Shown here: piece by piece, positions 10,747 to 26,200 of the stretch
Numbering within the stretch: the first letter of the stretch is position 1
Layout: each line of letters begins with the position of its first letter
From: Phallusia mammillata
Lineage: Eukaryota > Chordata > Ascidiacea > Phlebobranchia > Ascidiidae
Assembly: GCA_003260075.1 (NCBI GenBank)
Contig: QLIY01000525.1
Location: 4,844-68,843, forward strand
Direction: 5' to 3'
Length of the DNA stretch: 64,000 nt
Notes under the pieces: model-generated
What the model was told of the DNA's origin: nothing
Seen by the model: only the letters and a program-made list of their open reading frames with translations
Databases searched by the model: none
Translations under genes and position numbers: made by a program

Positions 10747-13688
10747 ATGGACGCTCGACTCGTAGCCGCTCGACTTCCCGGGCTTGCGATGTACGGAACC
10801 CCGTATCAGTCACCGCCTTTTCAGGGCTATCTTCCGTACGGACCCGCCGCGGCTGCTGCAGTAGCTGCTGCGACAGACCCATCGGCATTTTACTCACACA
10901 TGGTAAGTTACTGTCAAAAACATACTTTTCACGATCTTTGTAACAAACAAACAATATTAGCCGTCGAAAAAATACTTATGTTTACAAAATGGCCGGCGCA
11001 TGTCATATCTATTCATATTTTACGTCTTTGGTTACGGAGCCAGATTGTTACACGGAAGTTCATCAGGCGTAATATTGTTATTATTATGTTGAACTAATGT
11101 TAAACCTGAATAACTTTTGTTGATGGTTGTGTATGTAGGCTACTGTATTTATGTCATTGGCATACAATCCCATCAACTTGCTCATTGGTGTATGTGCAAA
11201 ACATATGGCCTAAAATATAAACAACAATGGCCTTGCTTTATATTTGCAATTTTTGACGTTTTTACTTTCTAGGGCCCCGGCGATAATTCCGAAGCTTGGC
11301 GGGCAGGACTGTCTCAAGCCGCCGCCTACTACGATCCCGCGGTGGCTGCGCACTACGGATACGGGTGGGTATATGTTTTGTATTATTAACATTGGTGATG
11401 GACGTTTCTGCTTTTGTTTCGTCAAGTAGTTTTGTTTTGCAAAGCTGATTTTGTTGTCTTTTTAGGTACGGTCCAATGGGCTTGACCGATGGTGCACGCC
11501 GAAAAAATGCCACCAGAGAAACAACTTCAACATTAAAGGCTTGGCTGAACGAACATCGAAAGAATCCGTACCCAACAAAAGGAGAAAAAATTATGCTCGC
11601 CATTATCACTAAAATGACGCTTACTCAGGTTCGTGCAACCAACAATTTAATGCAGATTTGGGAATTTTTTAAAGATTTTTTGGGATTTTTTTGTGATTGC
11701 ATTATTTTTGTACGTTCATATACATTTTTACATTAGGTGTCAACCTGGTTTGCAAACGCTCGTCGTCGACTAAAAAAGGAGAACAAGATGACCTGGTCAC
11801 CACGCAACAGATGCGGTGAAGATGACGATGATGAAGATATGGATGATGGCAACCACAGTATCCCTAACAACAACAGTCGGTCTTCAACGCCCATCGGAAA
11901 CGACAGCGATATTTGTTCTCAACCAACAAACAACCCCATGGTTCCGCCCGGCGCCCATATACGTCGTGAAGTTGTGCGGCCAAACGGACACAGCAGCGGT
12001 GGCGAAAGTTTGTCGGATGAGAGCGCGGTATATTCCGATCAACCGGAAAATTCACACCACGTCGATAAACCAAGCGAAAACAACGATACTGCCCAGTCCG
12101 AAGCGAACAACAACGGAAAAGAATCGCCGAACTCAGGTACCTTGTTTATTAAAAATGGCGGCGGTTTAACAGATGTTGTTTAGCGGTATTCGAGTACGCT
12201 ATATTAAAAGTTGGCAGCAAAAGGCAAGTAATTCACACTGCAGGGTCACGGCCCGGTCACAAAAAGTGTGAACGATTTAGCCTTGTAATTAGTTAATACA
12301 TGCATGCGCCGTCATGACGATTTACTGACAAGCGGTGAGCGTTGTATGCCATCACGTGTCAATAACCCTTACACGATGAACTCGCAATGAACCATTGACT
12401 CACCTCACGTACAAGATTGGTTTATGCAATAGTTTTCGAAATTAAAATCGTTTACTTTTAGGATTTACCCGACTCAACGAAGAACACCGAGCAAGACAGC
12501 TATCTTCACATTTTGCTCGCCATGCAATTCACCCATATGCAAACCCACGTAGCTCCCCATCAGCAATTCCCAGCAGTCTTTCACCTTCTGTCCATTCTAC
12601 TCTTCGCACTGGAATGCCCTTCAAAGGAAGCGTGTCATGTCACCTACCGACCTCGCAACCGCCACATCGCATTTTTCACCCCGGACATAACTTGCCTGCT
12701 CAATTCAACCCGGCCGCTGCTGCTTCTCTTATAGCTGCCTCAAGGGGCCATACTTTGCCGCCGCACGTAATGGCCGCTCTCAACGAACAGGCGCAAATGC
12801 ATCATTACCAGCAAGCGTTACAACATCTTCCTGGCAACCCTATGCGCATTGGTCAATCTGACGGACATGTATCGGGAAGCGAAAGTCCATCACCATTATC
12901 CCAAACAGCTTCTAAATCTCCACAAACCCCTTCAAGTACGACTGCCTCGTCAACTGGTTCATCTTCACCTCCTACCAAACCAAAAATTTGGTCCCTGGCT
13001 GATGTTGCAACAAGTGACGACAATCCGAAAAAATCTGAAACAAATTCCCCCCCAGGATCAGCAAGAAGAACTGAAATAAACTTTCAAAATGATACAGGGG
13101 CTGTAAGAAGTTGGATGGATGATGTTTTGCATCAACGAATAACCGGACTTTCGGGAAAAACACCGACATCTCTATCTAACAATGTTCCTATGACGCCCCA
13201 GCAGTTGCACCAGTTAGCCATAACTTTAAGTTCCACCCATTCTCAAGGCAACCACATGTTGGATCACCAGCATCTTGTGAACGAGGGTGTGCGAATTCCT
13301 ACAGGTTTTATGGATGTATCGTCGTTTCATAACCACACGAACCTGATGCGCCAACAAGTTTTCAACCTCAACCAGCGTAAAGACTCGAAAGGTGGTTAAA
13401 TATTTAAGTCACTTATAACAGGCAAAACGTAATCGAGTGAAAAGTTAACGTGATATAGTTTCAAACGGGCAACCACGTTTTTTTCCCTTTGTGTTCTTCA
13501 CTAAAATATGGTATTCATTTTTAGATTGTGTACCCGATGACAATGATTCGTTACACTCATCTGACACACAAGACCATCATCCGAATGGCAAAACCGGTAA
13601 GTGAAACTTTATCACATATGCCTAATTATATGATAGTTCTTGAATTAGCAGACTTTTTAATTGACAAATTTTGTGTTTTACAGATTAA
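10747..13688 (+). CDS. Irx: Iroquois-class TALE homeodomain transcription factor, gene 1 (7 coding exons)
   Basis: Coding exons read as 10747-10902, 11273-11364, 11466-11628, 11737-12136, 12462-13391, 13525-13596 and 13684-13688. They join in frame (phases 0,2,0,1,1,1) to about 605 residues. The homeodomain (about 92-157) has RRKNATRET, the TALE loop NPYP, and recognition helix [10 protein letters not shown] with Ala at homeodomain position 50, as in Iroquois proteins. An acidic stretch follows, and the IRO motif [13 protein letters not shown] is at about 443-455. The last two exons add an acidic tail (CVPDDND...) and rest on splice sites only: the exon 5 donor (AAAG/GTGGTT) is weak, and reading through it stops at 13399. 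A stop codon lies two codons before the ATG. An acceptor at 10742-10743 could instead join an upstream exon. Iroquois proteins are nuclear DNA-binding regulators of patterning. Confidence 0.9.
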
Positions 13689-14228
13689 AACCAACTTCGG
13701 AAAATTTGTCAATGAAACCCATCAGCGCAAATCATGCTGTGATATTACCTTACTGCTGGAAATATGCATCGTGGAAACATGACTGTTTCTGACTGAGAGC
13801 GTCTGTAAGGGTCGGAGGCCGCTTAACAATTTTCTAGTTTCGTGAAAAGCTGCTACAGCTAATCTACATTCGTGGCAACATTGACGAAAGCCTCCCACAC
13901 CAGGATTTTCGACTAAGAAATGTCAACTAAGGCAGGTTGTTATTGGACATAAACCAGACGTCAACATTGGTTTACAACACATAACGAGGTACTTACATGT
14001 TGTGCTGCCCAAGCTGCGCTCAAACTCCATGTTTGAAAAGCACATTTTCAGTTTCCAAGTATTATCCATTCTTTCTTGTGTGTGCATGTATACTTTGCCT
14101 GTGTCTTATTTTGCAACTGCGAAATTGACTCGAGTCGAAATTAGATATATTATTGTTCGCTATGAATGGTTGTGTCAAAGTTCACGTTTACTGTCGTTTT
14201 TGGTTATTTAGCGCATCATGAAAGGCAA

Positions 14229-14234
14229 AATAAA
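14229..14234 (+). terminator. Candidate poly(A) signal of Iroquois gene 1
   Basis: AATAAA lies about 540 bases after the predicted stop at 13688. The interval between has no recognisable coding and fits a 3'UTR. Confidence 0.4.
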
Positions 14235-14249
14235 TATGAAATATTCCAA

Positions 14250-17200
14250 CTAATATCTGCTTTCTTTTTCTAAGTGTTTCGAAACAAAAGATAAACATTG
14301 TTTTCAATGTTTTATGGCCTGTAAAAAGATTGCCTAGCCGTAAAGGAACGACTTGTTAACATTTAATTATGTGGCGAAGGATTTTCGCAGTGCGATGAGG
14401 GTAGATGATAAAAGAAGTGTAAACAGTACATCCGGTGACCGGCGCTGTTGTTAGTGGCAAGCGCTTGTCAAACAACTCGGGAGTGCGGAAAGATTATGGA
14501 CAGGTTTAGTTGCTATTGTGAACTAAAATTGCTATTGTGAAAAAAATTCAAAAAAATCTCGGTTATTGAAATCTGTAAGATATCATTTAACAGGACAAGT
14601 TTCATTGGAGGAAACCTGACTTGTGTTTATAAATTTAAAAAGCTACAATGTTTTAATGAACAATTGTTAATAAATTTCTTTCATCACGACGCCATTTTGA
14701 AATGTTGTGGTCGTGTTTCGATATTATGGTCTAAACATGTTGAAACTGGTTCTTTGCCCGTCTTTTGGAAGTAACCTGAAGCCAATGGTCAATCAGCGTT
14801 CTTTTAATAATAATCAATAATATCAATTCTGATAAACTAGTTTAAAATCTAATTGTTATTGATTTCTAGCACTAATACAACAAATGTGTCAGAGGCCTCG
14901 TGGCGAGGTTTCCAGACTTGCGCGCATTACTTACAGAGAAGAGCAGTGTGGCTGTCACTTTAATGCTGTATGATATTTTCAAGTAGGGAATTTTAACGGC
15001 GATTTGTTGATTAATAATGTATGTTCCACATAGCCGGTATCTGTTTGTTAGATGCTTGCTGTCTTGGGACTTCTCTCATTGGTTTCGCCTTTGAAGTTGC
15101 CTTTTTCACAACAGTTCTATTCACGCATCACCTTCATGCACACATCTCGCTTCCCAGACGTACTTAAGATAGTTAGATATATATACTACCGGTAGTGTAA
15201 ATGGTGGAAAGCTCACACAAAAAAAACAAAACTTGATTTTAGGAAAAAAAGTCACGTAACTATGAAAAATACTTTAATTTGATTAAAGGGCATTTTACAA
15301 AACCAAAAACTGCCATGCTTTACGTATTTATGTGTATTCTTTTCAAACATATTTTGTAACTTTTCATATTTTTTTACACTTTGGTTAACATGAATACAAT
15401 AACTGGAAACAGAAAATCAAGTGGGCTTAATAGCAATCCTCGTAAATGGATGCTGAACTATTCTCACGAAGCAACATGACAATTACGTTGTATTTACAAG
15501 ATAATTCAAAGCAGAAATTGTGATTCGGTTTGTGAGCATTGAGAAACAGCTCGCTCACCGGGATTGACTCGTAATAGATAATAACAGTTCGTGTGTTACG
15601 AATATTGAATTACTCGTAGGCATCAACGTACAAACTAAGTCCTCAATGAGCAGTACAGTGAGCTGGAGACTGAAAAACGTGTTAGAGTTTGAATGTCTGG
15701 GGAGAAGATGGCTGTAGAGTGAAAATTTAGGGATTTATGGCAAAACTCATTGCCAGTTGACAATAGCTGGTTTTTGAAGGCAGTGATTTATAAGATTCGA
15801 ATTAAATTAGGGCGACACCTGGAGTTTTTGCTCGCGGTTGAACGCATTGCATTGTTGTTCTATGTGGAAATTGATGTAAATTTGTTCCGCCACAAGACGA
15901 CACGTCAGCTGTAGTTTGTGAAATGTTTGCAGGAACACGACACAACGTTCGTGTCAATTACGTTTGCGATATTCACCTCTCCTGTAGCATTTTTGGGCAA
16001 ATATTTTTAAATAGGAATATGACATTGCATTGTCTGAATATTCTTTGGAAACCTAATAAAATTGTACGTTTTTCTATTTACATTTTTCGGGGTTTATTGA
16101 TTGTTTTTCTAAAAAGTTTTGTCTAAAAAAATAAGAAAGTTCTGATAACACAGCAACACTTGATTTTCTTCGATAAGCCTAAATTACACACAACGTAAAA
16201 ATTTAGTGGCACATTTACAGCAATATATAAACCCTTGATGTGTATACAAACATTGCCCAAATGCGCCACCTTATCAACATGTATTTGTTGCCGAAGAAGG
16301 ATTACACATGTTGTAGTTGGTGCAGAAAGGAGCAACACCAAGTCCAACACTCTAAATGTGTTGAAACGTATTTCATGTTGCAATTACCACACATGAGTGG
16401 ATTGTGCTGCGCGACTGGTTTGTATAATCCAGCCTCGACCATACGCCATACACACTAGCGGATACGCTGGGCGCAGAGCGAGAGAAATTTATTAGTGGCG
16501 TGAAATTGCGTTATAAACCGGTCAAATCGCGTAAACAAGCAAAGGAAAAGGCGCAGATTAAACAGGATTAACCCCGATAGGTGCTGCTTGAAAGATCCCG
16601 ATGTGACGTCCACAATATGTCGATTGCCCCCGGGTTGACCTTCGTCGACTGCGTGTTACGTCATGTCAATGACAACTGTACCGAGTAACCTAATCCAAAG
16701 GCGCCAAGGCTAGAATGCATAAAGTATAGTCCATAAACAGAGCGAACATCTGTGGAATTATAATGGGATTTTAGCCGTGAGTCAGGTAATATACTGATAT
16801 TTGGATTCAATTAGGATGCAGTCGCCAAACCAGACATGCAGGATCTAAATTTAAATTTGTTTTACTTGTGAAATATTTATATCTACACACAAATATACTG
16901 CACCAAACAACAAAGCTGTGTAAAATAATTCCTACACAATTGGTTCTTTTTTGACAGATTAACAAACGTCCACTGAGGAACATTTTGCCGCCTGTTTTCT
17001 TGCCAAGTGAAGAGCGTTTCTTTACCTCAACGAGATTGCGGTTTTGTAACTCGTGAGTCACTCTTTGTACCATAAATATTTACGTGTACGGAGCGGAAGA
17101 CAGGTGCTCAGACAAGTGTTTGGTTAGTCAGTACAACTTAATTTGGCTCATCTGTTGAATGTAAATTCAATTTGAAACCAAAAGAATGGCACTGTTTTCA

Positions 17201-20200
17201 CATCATAAACGTAACAACAGTGGTTTATATTATGCCTATGTATGGGCTTTGTTAACGCTGAGTGACATTTTACAGAAAATCTCCTTAACCAACTCAAATT
17301 ATAACACGTTAGTGCGAAGCAACTGGACGCCTCTAAACAAAATTAGTTTCGCTCTGTTTCATCGCCCTTTCGAACTGATTCGTTCCGGGGTTACCACCGA
17401 ATTATGCCCAGAGCAACATTCTGTCCTTTTCCGATAGGTACAAAAACAAAGTTAGTCACAATTAGTACAAACAATACGTTTTAACTTGTTCACCCGACCA
17501 ATTTCAAAATTTTTTTTATAATCGTGACAATACGTTTGAGTAAAATTGCAGTTTAAGTATGAAATATAAAGCAGGTTCTTTTAGGGCAAAATATTGTAAT
17601 GCACACCTCAATACTTTGATGTTTTCAATGCGTTGATGTTTGTCACCTTTTTTCAAAGCGGGCGTTGTCTTGACATTTATTGTTCAAACAATTGCCGCCT
17701 TTGCTTACACGGGTAATAAACAGTTTATGAGCCACCGAGTGCCGACAGCGTTCATTCCCTGTAACACAACTAATCACAAGTCAAAGCGATAAAAAACGTC
17801 ATAACTTGAACAATTCAAATGTCCAATTAGCCGATCGTTTTCAGCAGTTAGGTGACAGTTTTATGGCGGCAACGTTCCCATGCGATACTAAATTGCCGTC
17901 ATTGATGTCTGCGCGCCTGCAAGGTAGCTTCTTTAAGAGAATCCCTGAAATGTGGACTCTTTGCCAGAGCTACGGTTTACCTTGTGTTTCTGGGCGGATT
18001 TACTGTGAGACATTTGTTCTGGTTTGGGAGTCCGTGCTAATAACAAATTTAAACCACAGCGTTGTGCCTACATCTTCTTCTGCACTTTATGATGTTTTGA
18101 CAAGTGTAAGGAGTGAAAACAGATGTTATACCAACGTACCAGTTTAATTAAATTGAACATGATTTTGTGCGACACCTAGTGGGGTTAACAATCAAAATAG
18201 GTTCTTCAACAACAAACTTTCAACAGTTAAATATAAGGCTTGTTAACATTCTTGCAGCGCAGTTACTCACTGAAGGTAGTGCAAGAAGTGGAACGTCCGC
18301 TACAGATGTTTTTACTGCCTGGCGATAACGACTTGATTACAAGCAGTAAACCAAGTAACAAGCGGTAACTGAGAGGCAGGATCAACAAATCAAATAAGTG
18401 GTCCCGTTTGGTTTGACAACTTCACAGGATTTTTATGTACTTGACCGAACGACATGTGTTCAACAAAATACAGTAATGATGGCCAGTCGTTAAAAACTCT
18501 CACCACGCCAAGACAAAACCTATTCGACGATGCATGGGCAATTACCACAGTTCTTCTGCAGATATTTGACAGCTATTTTTTTCTATTTTTTTTTTTTTCT
18601 AATAATGTACAAACTGTTGTATAACGTACAACGAATGGTACACTGAAAGATGTTTCAGCTTTTCTGCAAATGGTCCGAATGTGAAGTAGGCATATACGCT
18701 AAAAGTTTGTATTGAAGCTGCAATGAAGGACCAAACCTCTGTTCTGGCATTTGATCCCAATTTTGATGTCCCTAAATAAATAAAATGAAAGAATCCTATT
18801 AAAGTCGTAACGCTCATGAGGTCACCGCGCTGACGTGTAGACCTGTTATTGTAACAAAGTTTTGTGTTTTGTCGAATATCAAATCCACGCTGGGATTACG
18901 ATACATGACGTGTTTGTGTGTTTTGATTGTGCTTGGGTTGACTCTTTCCTCTATGCAACACACGCAAGCACAGAGCACTTTAGGCTAAATACATTTTCGG
19001 GGGTTTTAAATTGCCTTCATAATGTTGGCCGCTGTTTATAGCTGCAAGAAAGGCTCATCTGCAGAGCTATGAACGGCTATTTATGTCACCACATGATCTT
19101 CCCCTCAGAGTAGTGATATCGTTCTACGATCAAACACCGTCATATGATTATCGTTTGTTCCATCTTGTGTTGCGGACGTTACAAAATAATCCGTGGTCGC
19201 GTCTTTGCCCGCTTCCTTCGTTGCGTCACAAAGCAGCGAATCAGTTACGTGCGATTTGCGTTAACCCGGTTCCGCTTGTCCATTCGTTTATTTTGACAAG
19301 ATTTGCCCGGGCGCTCATCGCAACTTCGTGTTCCCTTTATTAGCGTCGTGCGGATGCGACAGATGGGAAACCGTAGCGTGTGTATATGTTTTCAAGAGCC
19401 GATAAACATCGCGATACGAAGCCATGAACTATACGCCGAATTATTGTTGCATTGGCCAGGCCGTAAGTGAACATCACTCGACACTAAGATAGGGCGATAA
19501 AATACAGAAAGACTTGAAATATTAATGGCCATCGCTTTTATCAAGGATTATCTCACAGGCGTGCTTGTATCCTGGTAAAATACTCATGAAACATGTCTAC
19601 GCCCTTTAAATATTCCTGTCCAGCACCAAAACCTGTCAAGAGATTTTAATACTTGATGGTGACGGACATAGGAATGCTCCCCATGCAAACACAGGGTTAA
19701 CACAACGCAAAAACTCACCGAGGTATGCTCATCCGGTGACATAGTTTTTGCGCTTGTTTGCTCGCAGTGCTATAATTTGGAATTTATGGCGGATATCCGT
19801 ACCCTGCTGGTTTTACGCCTCACGACTCGCGTGCATTGCAACTTAATTACAATTCATTGACTGGTTATCGGCGAGCTACGATACCGAGTAATATCCTGTC
19901 GCGACCTTTTGAACCGTATCGTGTGGGCATTCAGACAATATGCGCCGATCGGCGCTTTGTCAGTTGGACGTGATTGTTTTTGCAATTGCGATGATGATTG
20001 TGTCTGGTCACAGATTAAAGTCATTCGCGAATCGCGATCAAATTACAATCGCAACGCTCTGCTGAACGCTGCTTGTCGATTGTCCCCAACCCCGTTTGTC
20101 GACCGAAATTGTAATAGGAAATCTTTGGGGTTGGTCGATTAAATGATTTACAGATGATACACATTTAATTCTCCGAGGTATTTGTGCAATTTATTTGTGA

Positions 20201-23200
20201 TCATTGATCTTGCAAACGGTCATCAAGCTTTTTTCCACTTACATAACAGCCTATACCTATGACACGACTAAAAACGACGTTTTCTGGTGTTTAGTTACGA
20301 CGTGTAGTTGGTTTGTAAATAGGAATAGCGCAACGCCCTTTCGACAAGTTTTTTTGTTGCAATGTTGCTTTTATGTGCAATTGTTTTGCAACTGATAAAC
20401 TGATTAAAGTTATACTTTAATAAAGCCCTGAAGTTTAAATAAAAAATATTTTTGTTTACAAAAATATTACTATAATGAATGGTGGCGATAGTAAAATGAA
20501 AAGCTGAAGTAATGGTCAATGGCGACTGGTATTTGAAACTAAAAAAAGGTGGACTCACACAAAACGTCGAGAATTTATAATGTAAGTAGTTCTTGACACT
20601 AAATTCGGTTTGAAAAAATTGGCGCAAAGGCCCCTAAACGCGTCCCAATGCAGTTCCAATATTCAATTAACACCTACTTACGAGCAGAGGAGTGCTGCGA
20701 GTGGTCTTGTCAAGGGACTCTTGTAATAGTATTACTCTGTCTGCGGTCGAACGCAGGCATATGTTCATGTCGTGACTTCTTGGACGCCCCTTCTCAAATC
20801 AGCTTATGACGTTGATAGTGGTGACAACCAAAGTATGTTACCATAGCACAGAAACATGGAATTACATATTTACATTTAAAATGTGGGCTTCGACCAAAGT
20901 TTAGGATTCTGGAAAAAACTCCCAGCCATGTTCGTTGCTTGTATGGAAGTAAATTTTGTAGCATGTCACTACCTTGCCTTGCCTGCGTATGGCAACCCAC
21001 ACATCTTTTTGGAAAGGTTCTTTTTGGAAGAGATTCAATTATGTGTTTACGCACAAAATCCCAACGGACAACATCAGTTTAATTGTTTATGGGTAATTAA
21101 CTTCTGCATGTGTGAATGTCAATTAACAAGCCATTTCACGCAAAGGCGATTTGACAGGAAATGAACCCACTTTGACATTTGGGATTAAAACAATGCAAGT
21201 ATTTAGAGCACATAAATGTTCGTTCGAGATTATTATGTCAAGATAAACGGGATAACAATAAAGTAATTAGTCAATGTCGGACAGGATTTGTCAAATGACC
21301 TCTGTTTTTAATACCGTTAAAAAAACTCGTAAACAACGTTATACCGATTTTGTAACAAGCTTAGTTTTCATCAAGACAAAAAGAATGCGAGACTTTGACC
21401 TTATCACGACCCGAAGTAAGGCATTCTGTTAAGTTGAGTACTACCAATAACGCCCCTTTTCAAAGAAAATTCTGATTTGAAACTTGTAGGTAATGTTCTA
21501 CTTAACAATCATTTGTAACCTATTACGTAATATTTTTAATTTTCAAAATACCACTAAAATATTTTTAACTTTTATTTGGAGGAATCTTGTATGTTATAGA
21601 CCTAATAAAAGTCAAAACCGAAACTGGTTTATGTGAAAACTAACGTCATTGGCTAGAACGCGTGCAAGTCAGCAGTATGTAACTCCGGTTGATGAACTTG
21701 GTGAGGAATTCATGACGATAACATGTATCTGATTCGACATGGGCTCAACACCAAACAACATTTGCCTTCTGTCAAACACGAGCTAAGATCTTCCGATGTT
21801 TCAGATCAAGTATTCGTGTAACTCGTCGTGTCTGTTCAGACCCACGGGGCGCGTATTAATAGAAATATCGACGTTGACACGATGTCGTACTGCTATGTCG
21901 TGTCGAACAGACGACAAACGACAAATTTACCTGCTCTATCACTGCGGCAAAGATTTTCAGTGGCCAGGTGTGTTCTTATCTTTGCAAACAATAACCATTA
22001 TCGACATATCGTATTGCAAATTTTAAAAATGTCAATCAAAATATCGATACAAATAATCTAATAGGCTGGACTAACTGTCGGGCCGCGTCACAATTCGGAC
22101 TTTTTAATTGCTGAAGTTGGACCTTTAGCACCGAAAGACCCATGTTATTTTAACAACCCACTGCCCTTACGTGTTTTTTATCTGTTTCTTGAATTTGCCT
22201 TGGCTTTAAGTTTCCATTTTACCCACCAGTTGCCAAATCTAAATTATGGTTACAGACAAGGTACAAATTCAAGTTTGATAGGCGTAAATAATTTTGTTGT
22301 AAAAATTTTGTTGATAAATTGGATTCCAAGTGTGAAACTATAAGCGACGAGAAAATTGTAGGCAGCTCTAACGCGCCGTAACCGGCTATTGAGTGATGTT
22401 TCTCGGATTTTAAAAAGCATTGAGCATTAATGAGGCGGGCGCTAGCGTTTCACACCCAACAGCACAGAGCATCACTCACTTCAATCGCAGAATGTTGATG
22501 TTCTATAACTCATGCGTCCCGAGCGGTTTCCCGCAACAGTTTTCGAAACTTTTCCCTACTCGTGACCCGGCCAACTGTTCCGTGGGGAATTTTGCCAAGC
22601 AAGGTATCAACATGATGTTTGCTTCAGTCCAACTGAAAGCTGTCAGAAGTGACCCATGTGGTTTCAAGCGTGCGCATCACTTCCTTTAAGAAATGTAATA
22701 GTTACTCTATGAGCTACAGGGATGTCTGCTTGGCCATTCCACATCTGATTTTTGCTGATGAATCAAACAAAAAACGACTGTGATGTGAATATCGCTACAA
22801 TAAGTCATTACAGGTCATGTTTGCAAAATATTTTTGGCAACCCTTTTTAATTATGGCATAGTTTACAATGCAGTTGTAAACGTGTAACTGACATAAATTA
22901 TTCTTTTTTGATAAAAACAGCAAAATGTCCCCTTTAAAATCATTTGAGCCTGTATATTTGATAGCATTTTTTGGCACTTGAAATAACGTTTAGAACGAGA
23001 AAAACGGGTTAAAAATAAATAAATTTACCATTGCGTGACGCAATAGACTACTTTGTGCCCAATGTTACATTAATTTGGCCCCAGAAGCATTGTGGATCAT
23101 TGTTTCTTACTTAATTTATTTCTCAATCACGCGAAGCATAAATTTAATGACTTTTGCGTGTGGGATGACGTCTCCGGCGTAATTGATCCGGGTTAAAAGC

Positions 23201-26200
23201 CTCAATTTAAGGAATAAGCAAGTGACATCGATCAAGCAATGGGGACTTATGTTCCAGAAACTTGTCTTGCGCACAAACGCGACATTTTCGACGACGCCCT
23301 TTTCAGTCTCGCTTACCACCGACGTCAATAGGTAGATGTACTCTGCAAATTACTCTATCGACAGACAGTCAATCATGTGTGCCATCCTATTAAATGGCTA
23401 ACCCTCCCTGAAAAACATCAACTTCAAATTTGTTGAAAAAAATTAACAAAAATTCCCAAAATAAAAACGGTACATATAAATGTACCAGAATTGGAAATCG
23501 CAAATTTTCTTTTTGGCATTATAACAGTAATTTAATGGTCTGTGCTTGTTTTGTATTACGCTGTCTTTTATGCCAACAGGATGCGTTTAAAACAGCAGTC
23601 AAATCGTAAAATGACTTATATTATAAGATGCATAATGAACCGCTATCATGTCTTTGCAGCAATGTTGTGGCGACAAAAAAATCTTAACACTTAGAGTCAG
23701 TTCATAGTAACTTGAGTGCTCATTAATTAATTATGCGTTATCTCGAAAAGCAGAGCGTAAGGTAACGACAAAACCATGTAGAGTCAGGCTTAAAGGTGTC
23801 AGCAATTTTCTTTTTCCCTCCTCTTGCAATTTGAATTTGCATTTGCTGCAGAAGCGTGACGTGTACAAAGCACCTTTTCTGCATCGGCTGACGTCATCAA
23901 CGAAGCCATTAACTATAAGCATAGTTAGTTGTTTGGCAATGTAAGAGGTCGATTTTTTAGCTAATGTCCCTCGGGTTGGAGGCAGTCTAATTCGTTAGTC
24001 GATAAACGGGTTTCATCTTGTTATAGACCCTTGCACCAACTGTTGTTATAACGCCCGAGCTGGCCAATATAACGATTTTGATGATGGAAAAGCCGTGTTC
24101 CTGTCCCTGTTCAATTTTCGTTGACTTTTGCTTCCACCATTTTAATCACTGGGCGATAGCTGAAGCTTGCATTTTACACGACACATACTTTAACGTACAC
24201 CGTACGTGTACTTCATTTTGGCGAGGGAAAACCTTTTTGTGGGAGCCTTAATCCACCCTATCATGCTTCCAGGCTGTGGGCTTTTTCGACACAAACATTT
24301 AACGAAAAGCTTCAAAATGCATTTAACTTGTGTTGTTTGTTCACGTGGTAATTTGAAGAGGCGGATATAGCGATAGTAAATGTGTGCTTTGCCGATTAGC
24401 GCGACTACAAAATTGGTGAATAAAATTGAAGCATGAATCGGCCTGTGTTTTATGTTAGAGTCACCGCAATTATAACAAATCCTTTCTTACCTCGTTGGTC
24501 GTATCGAAACAATTAAAGTTATGTACAACACAAAAGCAAAATTTTAATCAGTAAAATCAATCATGGGGGTTGTTTGCTGTATTTCGTTGCTTGACCTATG
24601 TGTAAACGTTCCAAACGTTCACTACGACAAAAACATAGGACATTTACATGTAAAGTGATTCTACAAACTTAAAAACCTCGGATAACAGGTAATTTCAGTT
24701 AGACTGCCAAAATCGTTTCATCGATCTCGCTTTGTTACGCGATAAGCAGAACAAACGCTTTAGTCAATTATGAAAACTGTGAGGGACGAAGTTATATATA
24801 AAAGGTGTATTAAGATCCTTTTCTTGGCCAATTATTAATCAGTCACATTTGTCAAAACGCCAATTTGCAACTGTTCTGTCACTTAAAAAAGTTGTAACAA
24901 ATCTGCAAGGCGTTTAGTCCAGCCTAGTTTTCTCCTTGTTTCATTCAGTACAGCATGTCTACATTTGTGTTTACTATGTGCCAAAAAGCATCCCGTTTGT
25001 CAGAAGTAAGATAGCAAAATCTTTAGCGGAGGTGCACTCAACGGGCGTGTTGTTGCGAACCCCGGCGCCATATTACCAAACTCCAAGTAAGTAGGATTAA
25101 GCTATAAAAATACTTTTGTGCATTATTATTCAATATTGAAATCAATGACACAAGTGAAAGATTGAAATACCTTGGGTTTAAAACAGCTTTCTTGATGTTA
25201 TATCTAAGTTTAAGCGTATGAAACCCAGGTATTTTGCCTGTTTTTGATGTAAAAGCAACGTTTTTGTTTTTTAAATGTCACTGTTTTTGAGTTTTAACGT
25301 GCGCAAACACAAAGCGGTTATGACAGCAACTTCAAGTGTAAAAAATATTTATTGGCAACCCACAGCGATCTCACAGCATTTGGCCAACTCGTGTGTCCTA
25401 TGTCACTTACAGGGTGCTTCCAACCATTTGTTCACAAACTTCAAACGGGAATAATTTTATTAAATCTTACGCACTAACGAGCCTTACATTTTTTAAAAAA
25501 GGAGTAACATTATTTTTCGCACCTTCTTTTGAGGCGAAGAATTTTGTTTTTGAAAAGCGTCTTTTTAATAGAGGTTAGGTTTTATGAAGCCTACAAGTTA
25601 TTCCAAAACACTCAACTGTAAACGATACATTGTTGCTTACAGTTACAACTTTCAAACAAAATGGCTCCTGCCTCCATTGTTTCACCAGGCAAACAGACGC
25701 TGGGATGGGCAAAGGTTAACCAAATAACGACACAAGCAACTCAGTAAATGTTTTGTCAGAAGTTTCGAAGTGTTTTGTTTTTTAGTGAGATGTATGTGTA
25801 CAGTCATAGTACAAGTATAGTGCGAAATTCAAGCTTTAATGATTAATCTAAATTTTAAAACACAATAAAATCCTAAAATTGCATGGGAACATTATGATAT
25901 CACATAACTACATGCATAGATTATGCATGAGAAATAAATGTCTTGCGAGTATGCACGAAATTGGTCCGTTCTAGTTTTGCTACTTCTTTAACGAAACATG
26001 TGAAAAGCAACTGCCGCTCTGTTGTGACTTGATGTTTGATTAAAGTTACATTAATATTTAATACAAAGTGTTTTTTATCAAATTTCACTTGGACTACAAA
26101 TAATAGTGAATCCGATATTATACCCCATATAACACAAAAGCGATGTGAAACTTTACGGGCAAAAGTCAGATTTTCATGTTTTAATTATTAATGAAATGAA

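Noticed and set aside
17806-18147. 113-codon + strand open frame in the inter-Iroquois interval
   Set aside because: It begins without ATG, has no domain, and is of a length expected by chance over 20 kb.
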